Part shown: positions 27,419-39,556 of the stretch, piece after piece | Layout of the letters: the number at the start of each line of letters is the position of its first letter | How positions within the stretch are numbered: the first letter of the stretch is position 1 | NCBI GenBank assembly: GCA_944474755.1 | Contig: OX104124.1 | Location: 8,396,437 to 8,460,436 of the forward strand | DNA length: 64,000 nt | Reading direction: 5' to 3' | From: Limnoperna fortunei | Lineage: Eukaryota; Mollusca; Bivalvia; Mytilida; Modiolidae | Translations under genes and position numbers: made by a program | The notes under the pieces: model-generated | Databases searched by the model: none | What the model saw: only the letters and a program-made list of their open reading frames with translations | What the model was told of the DNA's origin: nothing

Positions 27419-30400
27419 GTGACAGGTGTTAGAAGAATAGGTATACATTGTGACAATGACATTACAACACATATGATTTACAGTTTTCATTTAGTGGATA
27501 TAACATCTTTATTATTCATGCAACATATAACAGTAAAACCAAAGATATATTGTGGTATCAATCTCCTGCACGGTCTTGACCAAAACAATGACAAATTTGC
27601 TAAACTTTAATAAGACCACCCATCTAAAGAAACGTTCTGAAGAACGATATCAGTGGGTAATGTTGTGTTGTTTTATTAATATACTTATCGTTACTTTCTT
27701 TGCTTGTACTTACAGGCTGAAAAAGAAACAAATTATATTTTTGAAATCATCACTTCAGTGGAAGAGCATAGAGTATTGCCAAGGATTATAACATTAACGT
27801 TGTAAAGTTTACGTAATCGTTTATGTAAATTCACAGTTTACAATCCAAAATTAGCGTTTGTGATATAATCATCTGTGAAAAATGCCTCTTTTTGACATGT
27901 GTAAAAAATTAAAATAAGGAGCTATTACATAAAGTGTTTGCACAAGCATACTGGTGGTAGGAAATATAGAAGGTAAGACTATGAATTATAGATAAAAATA
28001 AAACTTCATCAATTATTTGTTTGTGTCTGAATTCAAACTGTCCGCAACACTTTATTAAGTATCATGTGTTAGGAGAGGAGGTATGCATTGTGAAAATGTC
28101 CTTCTGGTATATATGATTTACAGTATTCATTTAGAAGATATAAAATCTTCGTTGTTCATGCAACATATAACAGTGCGACCAAAGATGTATTGTGTTATCA
28201 ATCTCCTGCACGATCTTGGACAAGTCAACTTTGCTAAACTTTGATAAGACCATCCCAACTAAAGAAACATTCTGCATAACTATCAGCAGTATGTTATGTT
28301 TAAGTGTAGATAACACTGGGTAATGTTTTGTTTTATTAATATACTTATCGTTACTTTATTGGCCTGTACTTACTTCTTAAAAAACAATCAAATAATATGT
28401 TTGAAATCATCACATCAGTGGAAGAGTAGAGTTTTGTCAAGGATAATAGAAGTAACGTTGTAAAGTTTATCCAATCGTATATGTCAGTTCAAAGTTTATA
28501 TTACAATATTATTCGCTTGTGAAATAATCATTAGAGAAAAATGTCTAGTAAAAGCATGCGTTAAAAATTATAAATAACATGTGATTACATAAATTATTTG
28601 TAGAAACAGTATGGTCGTAGAAAATATAGGAGGTAAGATAAATTATGGATAAAATTTCATCTTCATCAATTATTTGTTTATTTCTTACTTTGAAACTTTC
28701 AGCAACACTGTATTAGGTGACAGGTGTTAGGAGAATAGGTATGCATTGTGAAAATGACATTACAACACATATCATTTACAGTTTTCATTTAGTGGATATA
28801 AAATCTTTATTATTCATGCAATATATAACAGTAAAACCAAAGATGTATTGTGGTATCACTCTCCTGCACGGTCTTGACCAAGGCAATGACAAATTTGCTA
28901 AACTTTGATAAGACCACCCATCTAAAGAAGCGTTCTGAATAACTATCAGCAGAATGTCATGTATAAGTGAAGATATCATTGGGTATTGTTGTGTTGTTTT
29001 ATTAATTTACTTATCGTTACTTTCCTGGCTTGTACTTACAGGCTGAAAAAGAAACAAATTGTATTCTTGAAATCATCACTTCAGTGGAAGAGCATAGAGT
29101 ATTGCCAAGGATTATAACATTAACTTTGTAAAGTTTACGTAATCGTATATGGAAATTAAAAGTTTACAATCCAATAAAAGCTTTTGTGAAATAATCATCT
29201 GTGAAAAATGCCTCTTTATGACATGTGTAAACAATTTAAAATATGGAGCGATTACATAAATTATTTGCAGAATCTAAATGGTGGTAGGAAATATAGAAGG
29301 TAACAATATGAATTATAAATAAAAATAAAACTTCATCAATTATTTGCTTGTGTCTGAATTCAAACTGTTCGCAACACTTTATTAAGTAGCAGGTGTTGGG
29401 AGAAGAGGTATACATTGTGAAAATGTCCTTCTGGCATATATGATTTACAGTATTCATTTACCAGATATAAAATCTTCGTTATTCATGCAACATATAACAG
29501 TGCAACCAAACATGTATTGTGTTATCAATCTGCTGCACGATCTTGGACAATGTCAACTTTGCTAAACTTTAATAAGACCATCCCAACTAAAGAAACATTC
29601 TGCATAACTATCAGAAGTATGTCAAGTTTAAGTGTAGATAACACTGGGTAATGTTTTGTTTTATTAATATACTTATCGTTACTTTATTGGCCTGTACTTA
29701 CTTCTTAAATAACAATCAAATAATATGTTTGAAATCATCACATCAGTGGAAGAGTACAGAGTTTTGTGAAGGATAATAGAAGTAACGTTGTAAAGTTTAT
29801 CCAATCGTATATGTCAGTTCAATGTTTATATTACAATATTATTCGCTTGTGAAATGATCATTAGAGAAAAATGTCTCGTAAAAGCATGCGTAAAAAATTA
29901 TAAATAACATGTGATTACATAAATTATTTGTAGAAACAGTATGGTCGTAGAAAATATAGGAGGTAAGATAAATTATGGATAAAATTTAAACTTCATCAAT
30001 TATTTGTTTATTTCTTGCTTTGAAACTTTCAGCAACAATATTTTAAGTGACATGTGTTAGAAGAATAGGTATGCATTGTGACAATGACATTACAACACAT
30101 ATGATTTACAGTTTTCATTTAGTGGATATAACATCTTTATTATTCATGAAATATATAACAGTAAAACCAAAGATGTATTGTGGTATCAATCTCCTGCACA
30201 GTCTTGACCAAAACAATGACAAATTTGCTAAACTTTGATAAGACCACCCATCTAAAGAAGCGTTCTGAATATAACTAGCATCAGAATCATGTTTAAGTGA
30301 AGATATCATTGGGTAATGTTGTGTTGTTTTATTAATTTACTTATCGTTACTTTCCTGGCTTGTACTTACAGGCTGTAAAAGAAACAAATAGTATTCTTGA

Positions 30401-33400
30401 AATCATCACTTCAGTGGAAGAGCATAGAGTATTGCCAAGGATTATAACATTAACGTTGTAAAGTTTACGTAATAGTATATGTAAATTCACAGTTTACAAT
30501 AGAATATTAAGTTTGTGAAATAATCATCTGTGAAAAATTCGTCTTTTTGACATGTGTAAAAAATAAAAAATATGGAGCGATTACATAAATTATTTGCACA
30601 AGCTTACTGGTGGGAGGAAATATAGAGGGTAAGACTATGAATTATAGATCAAAATAAAAATTCATCAATTATTTGTTTGTGTCTGAAGTCAAACTGTCCG
30701 CAACACTTTATTAAGTAGCAGGTGTTGGGAGAAGATGTATGCATTCTGAAAATGTCCTTCTGGCATATATGATTTACAGTATTCATTTAGCAGATATAAA
30801 ATCTTCGTTTTTCATGCAACATATAACAGTGCCACCAAAGATGTATTGTGTTAACAATCTCCTGCACGATCTTGGACAAGTCAACTTTGCTAAACTTTTA
30901 TCAGACCATCCCAACTAAAGAAACATTCTGCATAACTATCAGCAGTATGTTATGTTTAAGTGTAGATATCACTGGGTAATGTTTTGTTTTATTAATATAC
31001 TCATCGTTACTTTATTGGCCTGTACTTACTTCATGAAAAACAATCAAATAATATGTTTGAAATCATCACATCAGTGGAAGAGTAGAGTTTTGTCAAGGAT
31101 AATAGAAGTAACGTTGTAAAGTTTATCCAATCGTATATGTCAGTTCAATGTTTATATTACAATATTATTCGCTTTTGAAATGATCATTAGTGACTAATGT
31201 CTCGTAAAAGCATGCGTAAAAAATTATAAATAACATGTGATTACATAAATTATTTGTAGAAACAGTATGGTCATAGAAAATACAGGGGGGTAAGATAAAT
31301 TATGGATAAAATTTAAACTTCATCAATTATTTGTTTATTTCTTGCTTTGAAACTTTCAGCAACAATATTTTAAGTGACAGCTGTTAGGATAATAGGTATG
31401 CATTGTGACAATGACATTACAACACATATCATTTACAGTTTTCATTTAGTGGATATAACATCTTTATTATTCATGCAATATATAACAGTAAAACCAAAGA
31501 TGTATTGTGGTATCAATCTCCTGCACAGTCTTGACCAAAACAATGACAAATTTGCTAAACTTTGATAAGACCACCCATCTAAAGAAGCGTTCTGAATATA
31601 ACTATCATCAGAATCATGTTTAAGTGAAGATATCATTGGGTAATGTTGTGTTGTTTTATTAATTTACTTATCGTTACTTTCCTGGCTTGTACTTACAGGC
31701 TGAAAAAGAAACAAATAGTATTCTTGAAATCATCACTTCAGTGGAAGAGCATAGAGTATTGCCAAGGATTATAACATTAACGTTGTAAAGTTTACGTAAT
31801 AGTATATGTAAATTCACAGTTTACAATACAATATTAAGTTTGTGAAATAATCATCTGTGAAAAATTCGTCTTTTTGACATGTGTAAAAAATTAAAAATAT
31901 GGAGCGATTACATAAATTATTTGCACAAGCTTACTGGTGGTAGGAAATATAGAGGGTAAGACTATGAATTATAGATCAAAATAAAAATTCATCAATTATT
32001 TGTTTGTGTCTGAATTCAAACTGTCCGCAACACTTTATTAAGTAGCAGGTGTTGGGAGAAGATGTATGCATTGAGAAAATGTCCTTCTGGCATATATGAT
32101 TTACAGTATTCATTTAGCAGATATAAAATCTTCGTTTTTCATGCAACATATAACAGTGCCACCAAAGATGTATTGTGTTATCAATCTCCTGCACGGTCAT
32201 GGGCAATGTCAACTTTGCTAACTTTGTTAAGACCATCCCAACTAAAGAAACATTCTGCATAACTATCAGCAGTATGTCATTTATAAGTGTAGATAACACT
32301 GGGTAATGTTGTGTTATTTTATTAATATACTTATCGTTACTTTCTTGACTTGTACTTACTATCTGAAAAACAAACAATAATATGTTTGAAATCATCACAT
32401 CAGTGGAAGAGTACAGAGTTTTCTCAATGATAATAGAAGTAACGCTGTACAGTTTATACAATCGTATATGTCAGTTCAAAGTTTATATTACAATATTATG
32501 CGCTTGTGAAAATAATCATTAGAGAAAAATGTCTCAAAAAAGCATGTGTAAAAAATTATAAATAACATGTGAATACATAAATTATTTGTACAAACAGTAT
32601 GGTCATAGGAAATGTAGAAGGTAAGATTATAAATTATAGATAAAATCTAAACTTCATCAATTATTTGTTTATTTCTTACTTTGAAATTTTCAGCAACACT
32701 GTATTAAGTGACAGGTGTTAGGAGATTAGTTATGCATTGTGAAAATGACATTACAACACATATGATTTACAGTTTTCATTTAGTGGATATAACATCTTTA
32801 TTATTCATGCAATATATAACAGTAAAACCAAAGATGCATTGTGGTATCACTCTCCTGCACGGTCTTGACCAAGGCAATGACAAATTTGCTAAACTTTGAT
32901 AAGACCACCCATCTAAAGAAGCGTTCTGAATAACTATCAGCAGAATGTCATGTATAAGTGAAGATATCATTGGGTATTGTTGTGTTGTTTTATTAATTTA
33001 CTTATCGTTACTTTCCTGGCTTGTACTTACAGGCTGAAAAAGAAACAAATTGTATTCTTGAAATCATCACTTCAGTGGAAGAGCATAGAGCATTGCCAAG
33101 GATTATAACATTAACGTTGTAAAGTTTACGTAATCGTATATGTAAATTCACAGTTTACAATACAATATTAGCGTTTGTGAAATAATCATCTGTGAATAAT
33201 GCATCTTTTTGACATGTGTAAAAAATTAAAAATATGGAGCGATTACATAAATTATTTGCATAAGCTTACTGGTGGAGGAAATATAGAATGTAAGACTATG
33301 AATTCTACATCAAAATAAAAATTCATCAATTATTTGTTTGTGTCTGAATTCAAACTGTCCGCAACACTTTATTAAGTAGCAGGTGTTGGGAGAAGATGTA

Positions 33401-34565
33401 TACATTGTGAAAATGTCCTTCTGGCATATATGATTTACAGTATTCATTTAGCAGATATAAAATCTTCGTTGTTCATGCAACATATAACAGTGCGACCAAA
33501 GATGTATTATGTTATCAATCTCCTGCACGGTCTTGGGCAATGTCAACTTTGATAAACTTTGATAAGACCACCCCATCTAAAGAAACATTCTGCATAACTA
33601 TCAGCAGTATGTCATGTTTAAGTGTAGATAACACTGGGTAATGTTTTGTTATTTTATTAATATACTTATCGTTACTTTATTGGCTTGTACTTACTTCATG
33701 AGAAACAAACAAATAATATGTTTGAAATCTTAACATCAGTGGAAGAGTACAGAGTTTTGTCAAGAATAATAGAAGTAACGTTGTAAATTTTATCCAATCG
33801 AATATGTCAGTTCAGTTTATATTACAATATTATGCACTTGTGAAATAATCATTAGAGAAAAATGTCTCAAAAAAACATGTGTAAAAAATTTTAAATAACA
33901 TGTGAATACATAAATTATTTGTACAAGCTGTATGGTCGTAGGAAATATAGAAGGTAAGATTATAAATTATAGATCAAATTTAAACTTCATCAATTATTTG
34001 TTTATTTCTCACTTTGAAACTTTCAGCAACACTGTATTAAGTGACAGGTGTTAGGAGAATAGATATGCATTGTGAAAATGGCATTACAACACATATAATT
34101 TACAGTTTTCATTTAGTGGATATAACATCTTTATTATACATGCAACATATAACAGTAAAACCAAAGATGTATTGTGGTAGCAATCTCCTGCACGGTCTTG
34201 GGCAATGACAAATTTGTTAAACTTTGATAAGACCACCCCATCTAAAGAAACGTTCTGAATAACTATCAGCAGAATGTCATGTTTAAGTGAAGATATCATT
34301 GGGTAATGTTGTGTTGTTTTATTAATATACTTATCGTTACTTTCTTGGCTTGTACTTACATACTGAAAAAAGAAACAAATAATATGTTTTAAATCATCAC
34401 ATCACTTATAACAAGGATAAAACCAATCACATTCTACTAAAAGGTAATAAACTATGTCAATTCAAAGTTTATATTACAATATTATGCGCTTGTGAAATAA
34501 TCATCCATGAAAAATGCTTGGAATTGACATGTGTAAAAAATTAAAAATAACGTGTGATTAAATGA
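27419..34565 (+). repeat. Satellite HOR unit 4, partial, at array edge
   Basis: The last HOR copy follows unit 3 for about 4.7 kb (27419 to roughly 32100). It then switches to sequence that resembles the late part of unit 1: the monomer at 32708 corresponds to 7229, and a 115-codon minus-strand frame at 32114-32461 corresponds to 6656-6982. The final monomers diverge. After about 34390 the unit contains a non-satellite patch (CACTTATAACAAGGATAAAACC), and recognisable satellite ends near 34565. Confidence 0.8.
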
Positions 34566-37239
34566 GTTCTCTTGTAAGTCTTGTGGCTTTGTGAAACTAA
34601 AATTAACAGTCGACTTAAAAATAACTTGACTGAAAACATGTCAATGCTACACTACATTCAGTCAGCGTTAACTAATAAAAGTAATACGTAAATATTGAAA
34701 TAGAAAGCTCAAACTTACATCTTCAGTCCATTGACCTTTGTAGCTATCTGTCCTGCAATATAAATATGTCTATATTGTAATTCGATTCTCAGCAAATTTT
34801 TAGCTTAATTATGGCCTTGATATTTATTGTACAGAGTAACTGGAGAAAATCCAATACCGCAAAAAAACAAGAGTCTTAATCAATACACAGATAATTAAAT
34901 TAATGTTCTGGCTACTTATAATAGGTTCAATAGTATAGTTAGTTTTAGGTTTGTTGGTATCAAATGTCCAGAAAAATTAAGGTTAAAATGAGAACCGTTA
35001 CCGGCAGTCAGGTTCGATATCATGACATCATAAAAAACTGGTGTTGCTGCTTATTGTTTATTTGCAACAATGAACAAATGTTGACTATGGTTACTGTTGT
35101 ATGTTTGGTTCATCACAATCAAATGATACTTATTGTGCTAGGATAAAGAGCAACTGGAAGGCAACAAACAGAAACAAAGTAATCAATTAAAGTCAACAAA
35201 AAATATGTTTTGGTGATTTACTTCTTTGCAACATTTCTTATTTTATGTCTCCCAAAACGATCTTTTCAGAAGGGTTGTTTTGACTCGTTTCTTATTATTT
35301 TTCTTCTTTTTTCTTTTCGTCGTCCGATTTTAATTAAATTTGGCTTGAATATAGATTTAAGTGTTACAAGTGGATTTTTTTTCGACCGCTCGTGCCCAAA
35401 TGGCAAATAAACATTTCAAACTTAAAACGTTATCCGATTTTACTAAAAGTCCCTCGATGTTAACAAAATTTCACGTGGTTTAGATTTTTGTGTCCGATTG
35501 GAATGCTACCTTAAGTAGTTTTTAAGATTTTAAAGCGAATTGTTTAACCAGAATATAGCTACAAGAGTGCCTGCTAGACTTTCAGTAATAGATTAAATAA
35601 TCAATCTAACATTATTCTATGTAGCTTTAATCAACCTCTAATTTTCACGAAATGTGCATAGGTTGTAGCATTTTAGTTAAATGTCATACTATTCAAGGGG
35701 ATTTTGCCAACTTATGTGTTAGCTTCCCAACACAATTACTACTAGTATACCTGAGTTTTGAAGCATTTTTCCGGTTATATGCAGTCTAAGATTAGACCAA
35801 CAATCTTGACAATCAGGTAAGCAGCATTATAGTTATTTGAAATGGTGTACATCCATTTATATATCAATCAAATTATTTAATGGGAAAGATAAACATATAG
35901 GTACTTGTCTTTATTTAGTATTATTTTTGCATTTCTTAACTGTATTATGTTTATTGTTTTGTTGAAAAGAACCTTTTAGACTACCGCTAGTACGTACCGC
36001 GTTGCAGTCGTTTCAGTCTCCAATTTTACTTCGCTGAAAAAGAAAAAACAATTTGGCTTTAAGACGTACATGTTTTTTACCGATTTAAAGCGACGACAAA
36101 AATAGATCTTAAAAAATATTAATATTTTAACAAAAACAAACGTGTGGTAATTAAGGAAATTGTTCACATTTTAATTATGAAATAGATTATTGCAAGCGGC
36201 TCTATGTGACTTAGAACATGTTCGTGCCTTATATTGGTCACTATACCGAACGACAGTAAAGATATAATTTGGGGAGGAAGTTTTTATTGGGGAGGTTAGC
36301 AGTAGTACTCCTGTTTCTGTTTCTCTATATACATTAAACTGTGACGGTCAAAATGTTGTCCTTGTGGAACCCTCCTTTATTTTTTATTAATTGTTTTTAA
36401 CGTAGCAAAAATATTGCTCGCTAGACGTCAAGCAAACATATAATCTATATCTGATATTAATTGTGATACAAATTTTGCTACCCTTTATATACTTCGTATC
36501 AGAAATCAAAATGAATAGAGGAGCAATGAGAAACACAATTTTATTAAATATGCGAAGTGATGCAGTTACCGACTACTTTGACCTACGACATACATTTCTT
36601 ATTCGTGCCAGCACCGGGTCAGAGCAAGATCATCTCTTTATTCGATTTTTGTACCAAATTCTTAAAAGAGAACTACTTGTAAAATTAAATAATAGTCAAT
36701 AGTTTATTTTTCTGAAACAGTGTCACAGGAAAAAAAGGAAATTGCACAGGTTAACAATCCTTTTGTTATTTCGATTTTATACTCATTTTAATATCTGATA
36801 CTTGTCTATCGTGTTTCTTCCAAATTTGTATTCGTCATTTTTGACATTTTTGCAACTTTTCTAGTATCTACCTATGCATGACTGATTTTCTAATGTTTGT
36901 ATCTCTTCATACTAAGTCGTCTTTGTAATATGTGGTTCTACTGTACATTCATTTTTATTTTTTAAAATTTATTGGTGTGGTTCTTGTGGTTTCCTACGTA
37001 TCATGAAGACTGAATTAGTTCATATTAATGCATTCGAATTTAAAATGGCTTCACCGATTTTTTGTCAACGGAATGTAAAACAAAAACAACTGAAAATTAT
37101 TATTAAAATTATTATGTCGAGAAAAATCCGGAGAAAACAGATACAGTATTTTTTGAAAACGATAACAAGTGTAATATTTTCAATGATGTAAAAAAAACAG
37201 CAGTGCTCACTGAGACGTGTGTGAACATTTGCGTTCGCA
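34566..37239. other. Flank without recognisable gene
   Basis: This is AT-rich, apparently single-copy sequence to the right of the satellite. Short open frames exist: 34964-35146; 35210-35410 (T-rich); and 36511-36702 on the plus strand, opening at an ATG within TCAAAATGAAT and encoding 63 residues. None shows a motif I recognise, and none has supporting splice sites that I can see. I call no gene here. Confidence 0.6.
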
Positions 37240-37402
37240 GTAAACCCCACTCTAAAAATAGCCTTTTTCATCAAGAAACAATCTTGGTTTATATGTCATG
37301 TAGCAAATGTAAAATGCAATATCATTAACAACATTACAAAAGCAAATTAAGACTCAAAATTGTTCCATTATATACACCTTTTAGTAAAGTGTATATTTAT
37401 TA
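37240..37402 (+). repeat. Diverged copy of the 1.34-kb repeat (fragment)
   Basis: The stretch opening GTAAACCCCACTCTAAAAAT is identical over about 23 bases to part of the tandem unit at 60.6-63.7 kb (60774 in its first copy). It remains alignable for about 160 bases (CTTGGTTTATATGTCATGTAG against CTTGGTTTATAGGTCATGTAG, and so on). The family is therefore dispersed as well as tandem. Confidence 0.75.
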
Positions 37403-37666
37403 AAAACTCAAAAAAGAAACGCAACATCGGATAAATTTTTTCAAATCATTTTTTTTTGCGAACAAATAACCTATAAATATTCAAATATATATACACAACA
37501 TCATAATTACAGCTTAATTAAAGGTTTCAATGTGAAAGCATATAAGTTCATCCACCCGTGAACGACTGTGGTCGAAATCTGGAACACACAATGAATTACG
37601 CATTGCTAAAAACAGGGTCGACTTTCACGTGCAAATCATGGGTATTTTTTTAACTCAGACAATCGG

Positions 37667-37673
37667 TATAAAA
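37667..37673 (+). promoter_or_regulatory. TATA box of the Tc1-type transposase
   Basis: TATAAAA lies 59 bases upstream of the transposase ATG at 37732, a plausible core promoter of the ancestral element. Confidence 0.5.
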
Positions 37674-37731
37674 CCCCGCTATTTCTTTTCTTGACTACAT
37701 TAGTAAAATAAAATTCGGATGAGTTGACGCT

Positions 37732-38645
37732 ATGCCAAGGTTAGATGCTGCTACCCGGAATATCGCTATCGGTCGAATCGAGGCCGGGGATTCACAGAAT
37801 ACTGTTGCCAGAACGTACAATGTTCATCGTAGCACAATTTCTCGCCTTTGGATACGCTACCAGCAGCTTGGTACTACGACAAACCGACTACGTTCAGGGC
37901 GTCCGCGTGTTACAACTAGGGCGCAGGATCGCTTAGATCGATTAGATTATTCCATCTACGGAACAGGACTATTGCTGCAACATAAACAGCTGTAGACGTC
38001 CCTGGGTAGCGCCGTATATCACCACAGAGAGTACGCAATCGGTTACGCTCTCATGGATTGCGGGCAAAAAGATTTTTCGTCGGAGCAACACTGAGACGCC
38101 AACACCGCCGAGCAAGGGTTGGATGGTGTACTATCGTTCGTGTATTGAATTTACAAAACTGGAGAAGAGTTTGGTCACGTTTTCAGCTTGAAAAGTGAGA
38201 TGGTCGCATACGAGTGTATAGACGTCGAAATGAACGCTTTGCGCAAAACTGTGTTGTAGAAAGAGACAATTTTGGCGGAGGCAGTGTTATGATGTGGACC
38301 GCTATCTTTTACGCCAGGAGCACACATTTGATATATCCAATGCAATCTTAACGATGTTAGTTATAGAGACGAAAAGCCATTCAAAGAGAAATTCTTCAAC
38401 ACGACAATGCGCGATCACATACAGAACGTGTAACAGTAGATTTTTAGAGCAACAGAATGTCATTGTGATCCGATCTTAACCCAATTGGACATCTGTGGGC
38501 TGAACTGGATCGGCGCGTGCGCCGACGACAACCATCGCCGCAAAATCTGCAACAATTAGAGCAGGAACTTCAGTATGAGTGGCAAACGATACCGCGTGTT
38601 AGTACTCAACGTTTAATTGAATCCATGCCAAGAAGAGTGAGGACT
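37732..38645 (+). pseudogene. Tc1-type transposase, inactivated
   Basis: In its living form this is a DD34E transposase that cuts and pastes its own element. The first 75 or so codons (from ATG 37732, MPRLDAATRNIAIGRIEAGD) form the paired-like helix-turn-helix region, with VHRSTISRLW and the GRPR-type hinge RLRSGRPRVTT. A frameshift near 37940 then moves the homology to another frame (RNRLRSHGLRAKRFFVGA, VGWCTIVRVLNLQNWRRVW). Three lesions remove activity. The segment holding the first catalytic Asp is missing, so RRVW runs straight into SRFQL near 38174. The second Asp survives in QHDNARSHT (GAC 38403-38405). The third acidic residue is Gly in NPIGHLW (GGA 38487-38489), where the family has Glu. 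Several further stops and frameshifts follow. The C-terminal RLIESMPRR motif is still readable. Confidence 0.88.
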
Positions 38646-38712
38646 TACAATTATACACTGTACAGTCTTCTAGAATGGGCATATTTGTATTCAACCTATA
38701 TTACTCTAATAG

Positions 38713-38933
38713 GATCACGTGGTCTGTCAACACTGAACTGAGGTTGCGGGTTTGAGTCTCACTGCGGACAGAGTGCACTCGACTCCGATCTGAATTGACA
38801 AGGCTTGCCAGTTTTCCTACCGAAGGTCTGGAGTTTTCTGCGGGTACTTCGACTTCCTCCCCAATAAAAACTGTACACCATAATATAGCTGTAAAACTGC
38901 TGAAAGTGGCGTTAACCACCAAACAAACAATTA
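38713..38933 (+). mobile_element. tRNA-headed SINE, 5'-truncated copy
   Basis: This copy starts inside the SINE at GATCACGTGGTCTGTCAACAC, so the A box is missing. It retains the B-box region (GGGTTTGAGTC), the conserved body (TTGCCAGTTTTCCTACCGAAG) and the tail GCTGAAAGTGGCGTTAACCACC with CAAA repeats. It abuts the broken end of the Tc1-type element. Confidence 0.85.
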
Positions 38934-39556
38934 ATCTTATAGTAATATAACATAAATATTTTGGATATTTACTCATAACTTTGTACCATTTGCTAACAAT
39001 TCGTATATTTATTACTGTTGCTAGCTCCCAATATATCAGATCCGTAGGAACTTCTGTATTTAAACGCGTTATTAACTTTTCTTATTTTTCCTTACATGGA
39101 CAAGGTTATTATTTGGAAACAAACACTGCCTTTTCCTCAGCTGTGACTTATTGCACACATGTTGTTTTTGTTATCTTAGATTTTTCGTTTTTCGTCTATT
39201 TTTTTTTTTTGCTTTCCGCTTCGTGAATTTTTCCTGTGTCTATCCGGAGTGTGTCATTACCACTATTTCATTTTTTGTAAATCATTTGTACTTTTTCGTT
39301 AACTACAGAAACATATATATTTTACCATGTTTCGACGTTAGGAAAAATGTTCTGCTGAAAGTAGTAAGCTATTAACGGCATATAAAACGAAACGCGTGAT
39401 AATTTTATACAAAAACAAAATAAGGAAAAAAGGTGTTGCGCTTGTTTGTATTCGAATAAAGTATATTTCAAAATCGGAATAAGACACAAAACTATTGAAC
39501 AAAATACATAAACTATAAAACAAGTTTTTAAATGAAGCAAGAAATGTTCTTATTTA

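Larger units (their letters stand above)
1..34565. repeat. Higher-order satellite array, ~660-bp monomers
   Basis: A continuous head-to-tail array fills the left half of the window and starts before base 1. The landmark GTGACAGGTGTTAG and its relatives recur at 614, 1254, 1911, 2580, 3241, 3909 and 4566, a spacing of 640-669 bp. Two monomer types alternate. Type A continues GACATTACAACACATATGATT after the landmark, and type B continues GTCCTTCTGGCATATATGATT. The A+B dimer is 1297-1334 bp. Dimers are arranged in longer repeats described separately. The sequence is strongly AT-rich. ORFs of 60-115 codons appear on both strands in nearly every monomer, many opening at GTG or TTG, and they suffer stops and frameshifts between copies, so I do not call them genes. 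Function is unknown. A centromeric or pericentromeric role is possible by analogy with other HOR satellites, but nothing in the sequence proves it. Confidence 0.97.
37405..38700 (+). mobile_element. Tc1/mariner-superfamily DNA transposon, dead and 3'-truncated
   Basis: The left end reads CTCAAAAAAGAAACGCAACA, a form typical of Tc1-type terminal repeats. A transposase pseudogene follows from 37732. No matching inverted copy (GTTGCGTTTCTTTTTTGAG) is present on the right, where sequence runs into a 5'-truncated SINE at 38713. The right terminal repeat is therefore lost. GC content is clearly higher than in the surrounding DNA. Confidence 0.85.

Noticed and set aside
614..34299. Many 60-115 codon ORFs on both strands across the satellite
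   Set aside because: They repeat with the monomer, often start at GTG or TTG, overlap antisense, and carry frameshifts and stops between copies. No protein family is recognisable.
1..34565. Array considered as a CRISPR or bacterial repeat array
   Set aside because: Repeats are about 660 bp with no short repeat/spacer layout, and the window is clearly eukaryotic.
35210..35410. 66-codon ORF
   Set aside because: It lies in a T-rich low-complexity region with a poor start and no recognisable motif.
36463..36702. 79-codon ORF (63 from its ATG) as a gene
   Set aside because: I recognise no family, and there is no promoter or splice support. It is mentioned only in the flank entry.
38701..38976. 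91-codon minus-strand ORF
   Set aside because: It lies almost entirely in a SINE copy read backwards.
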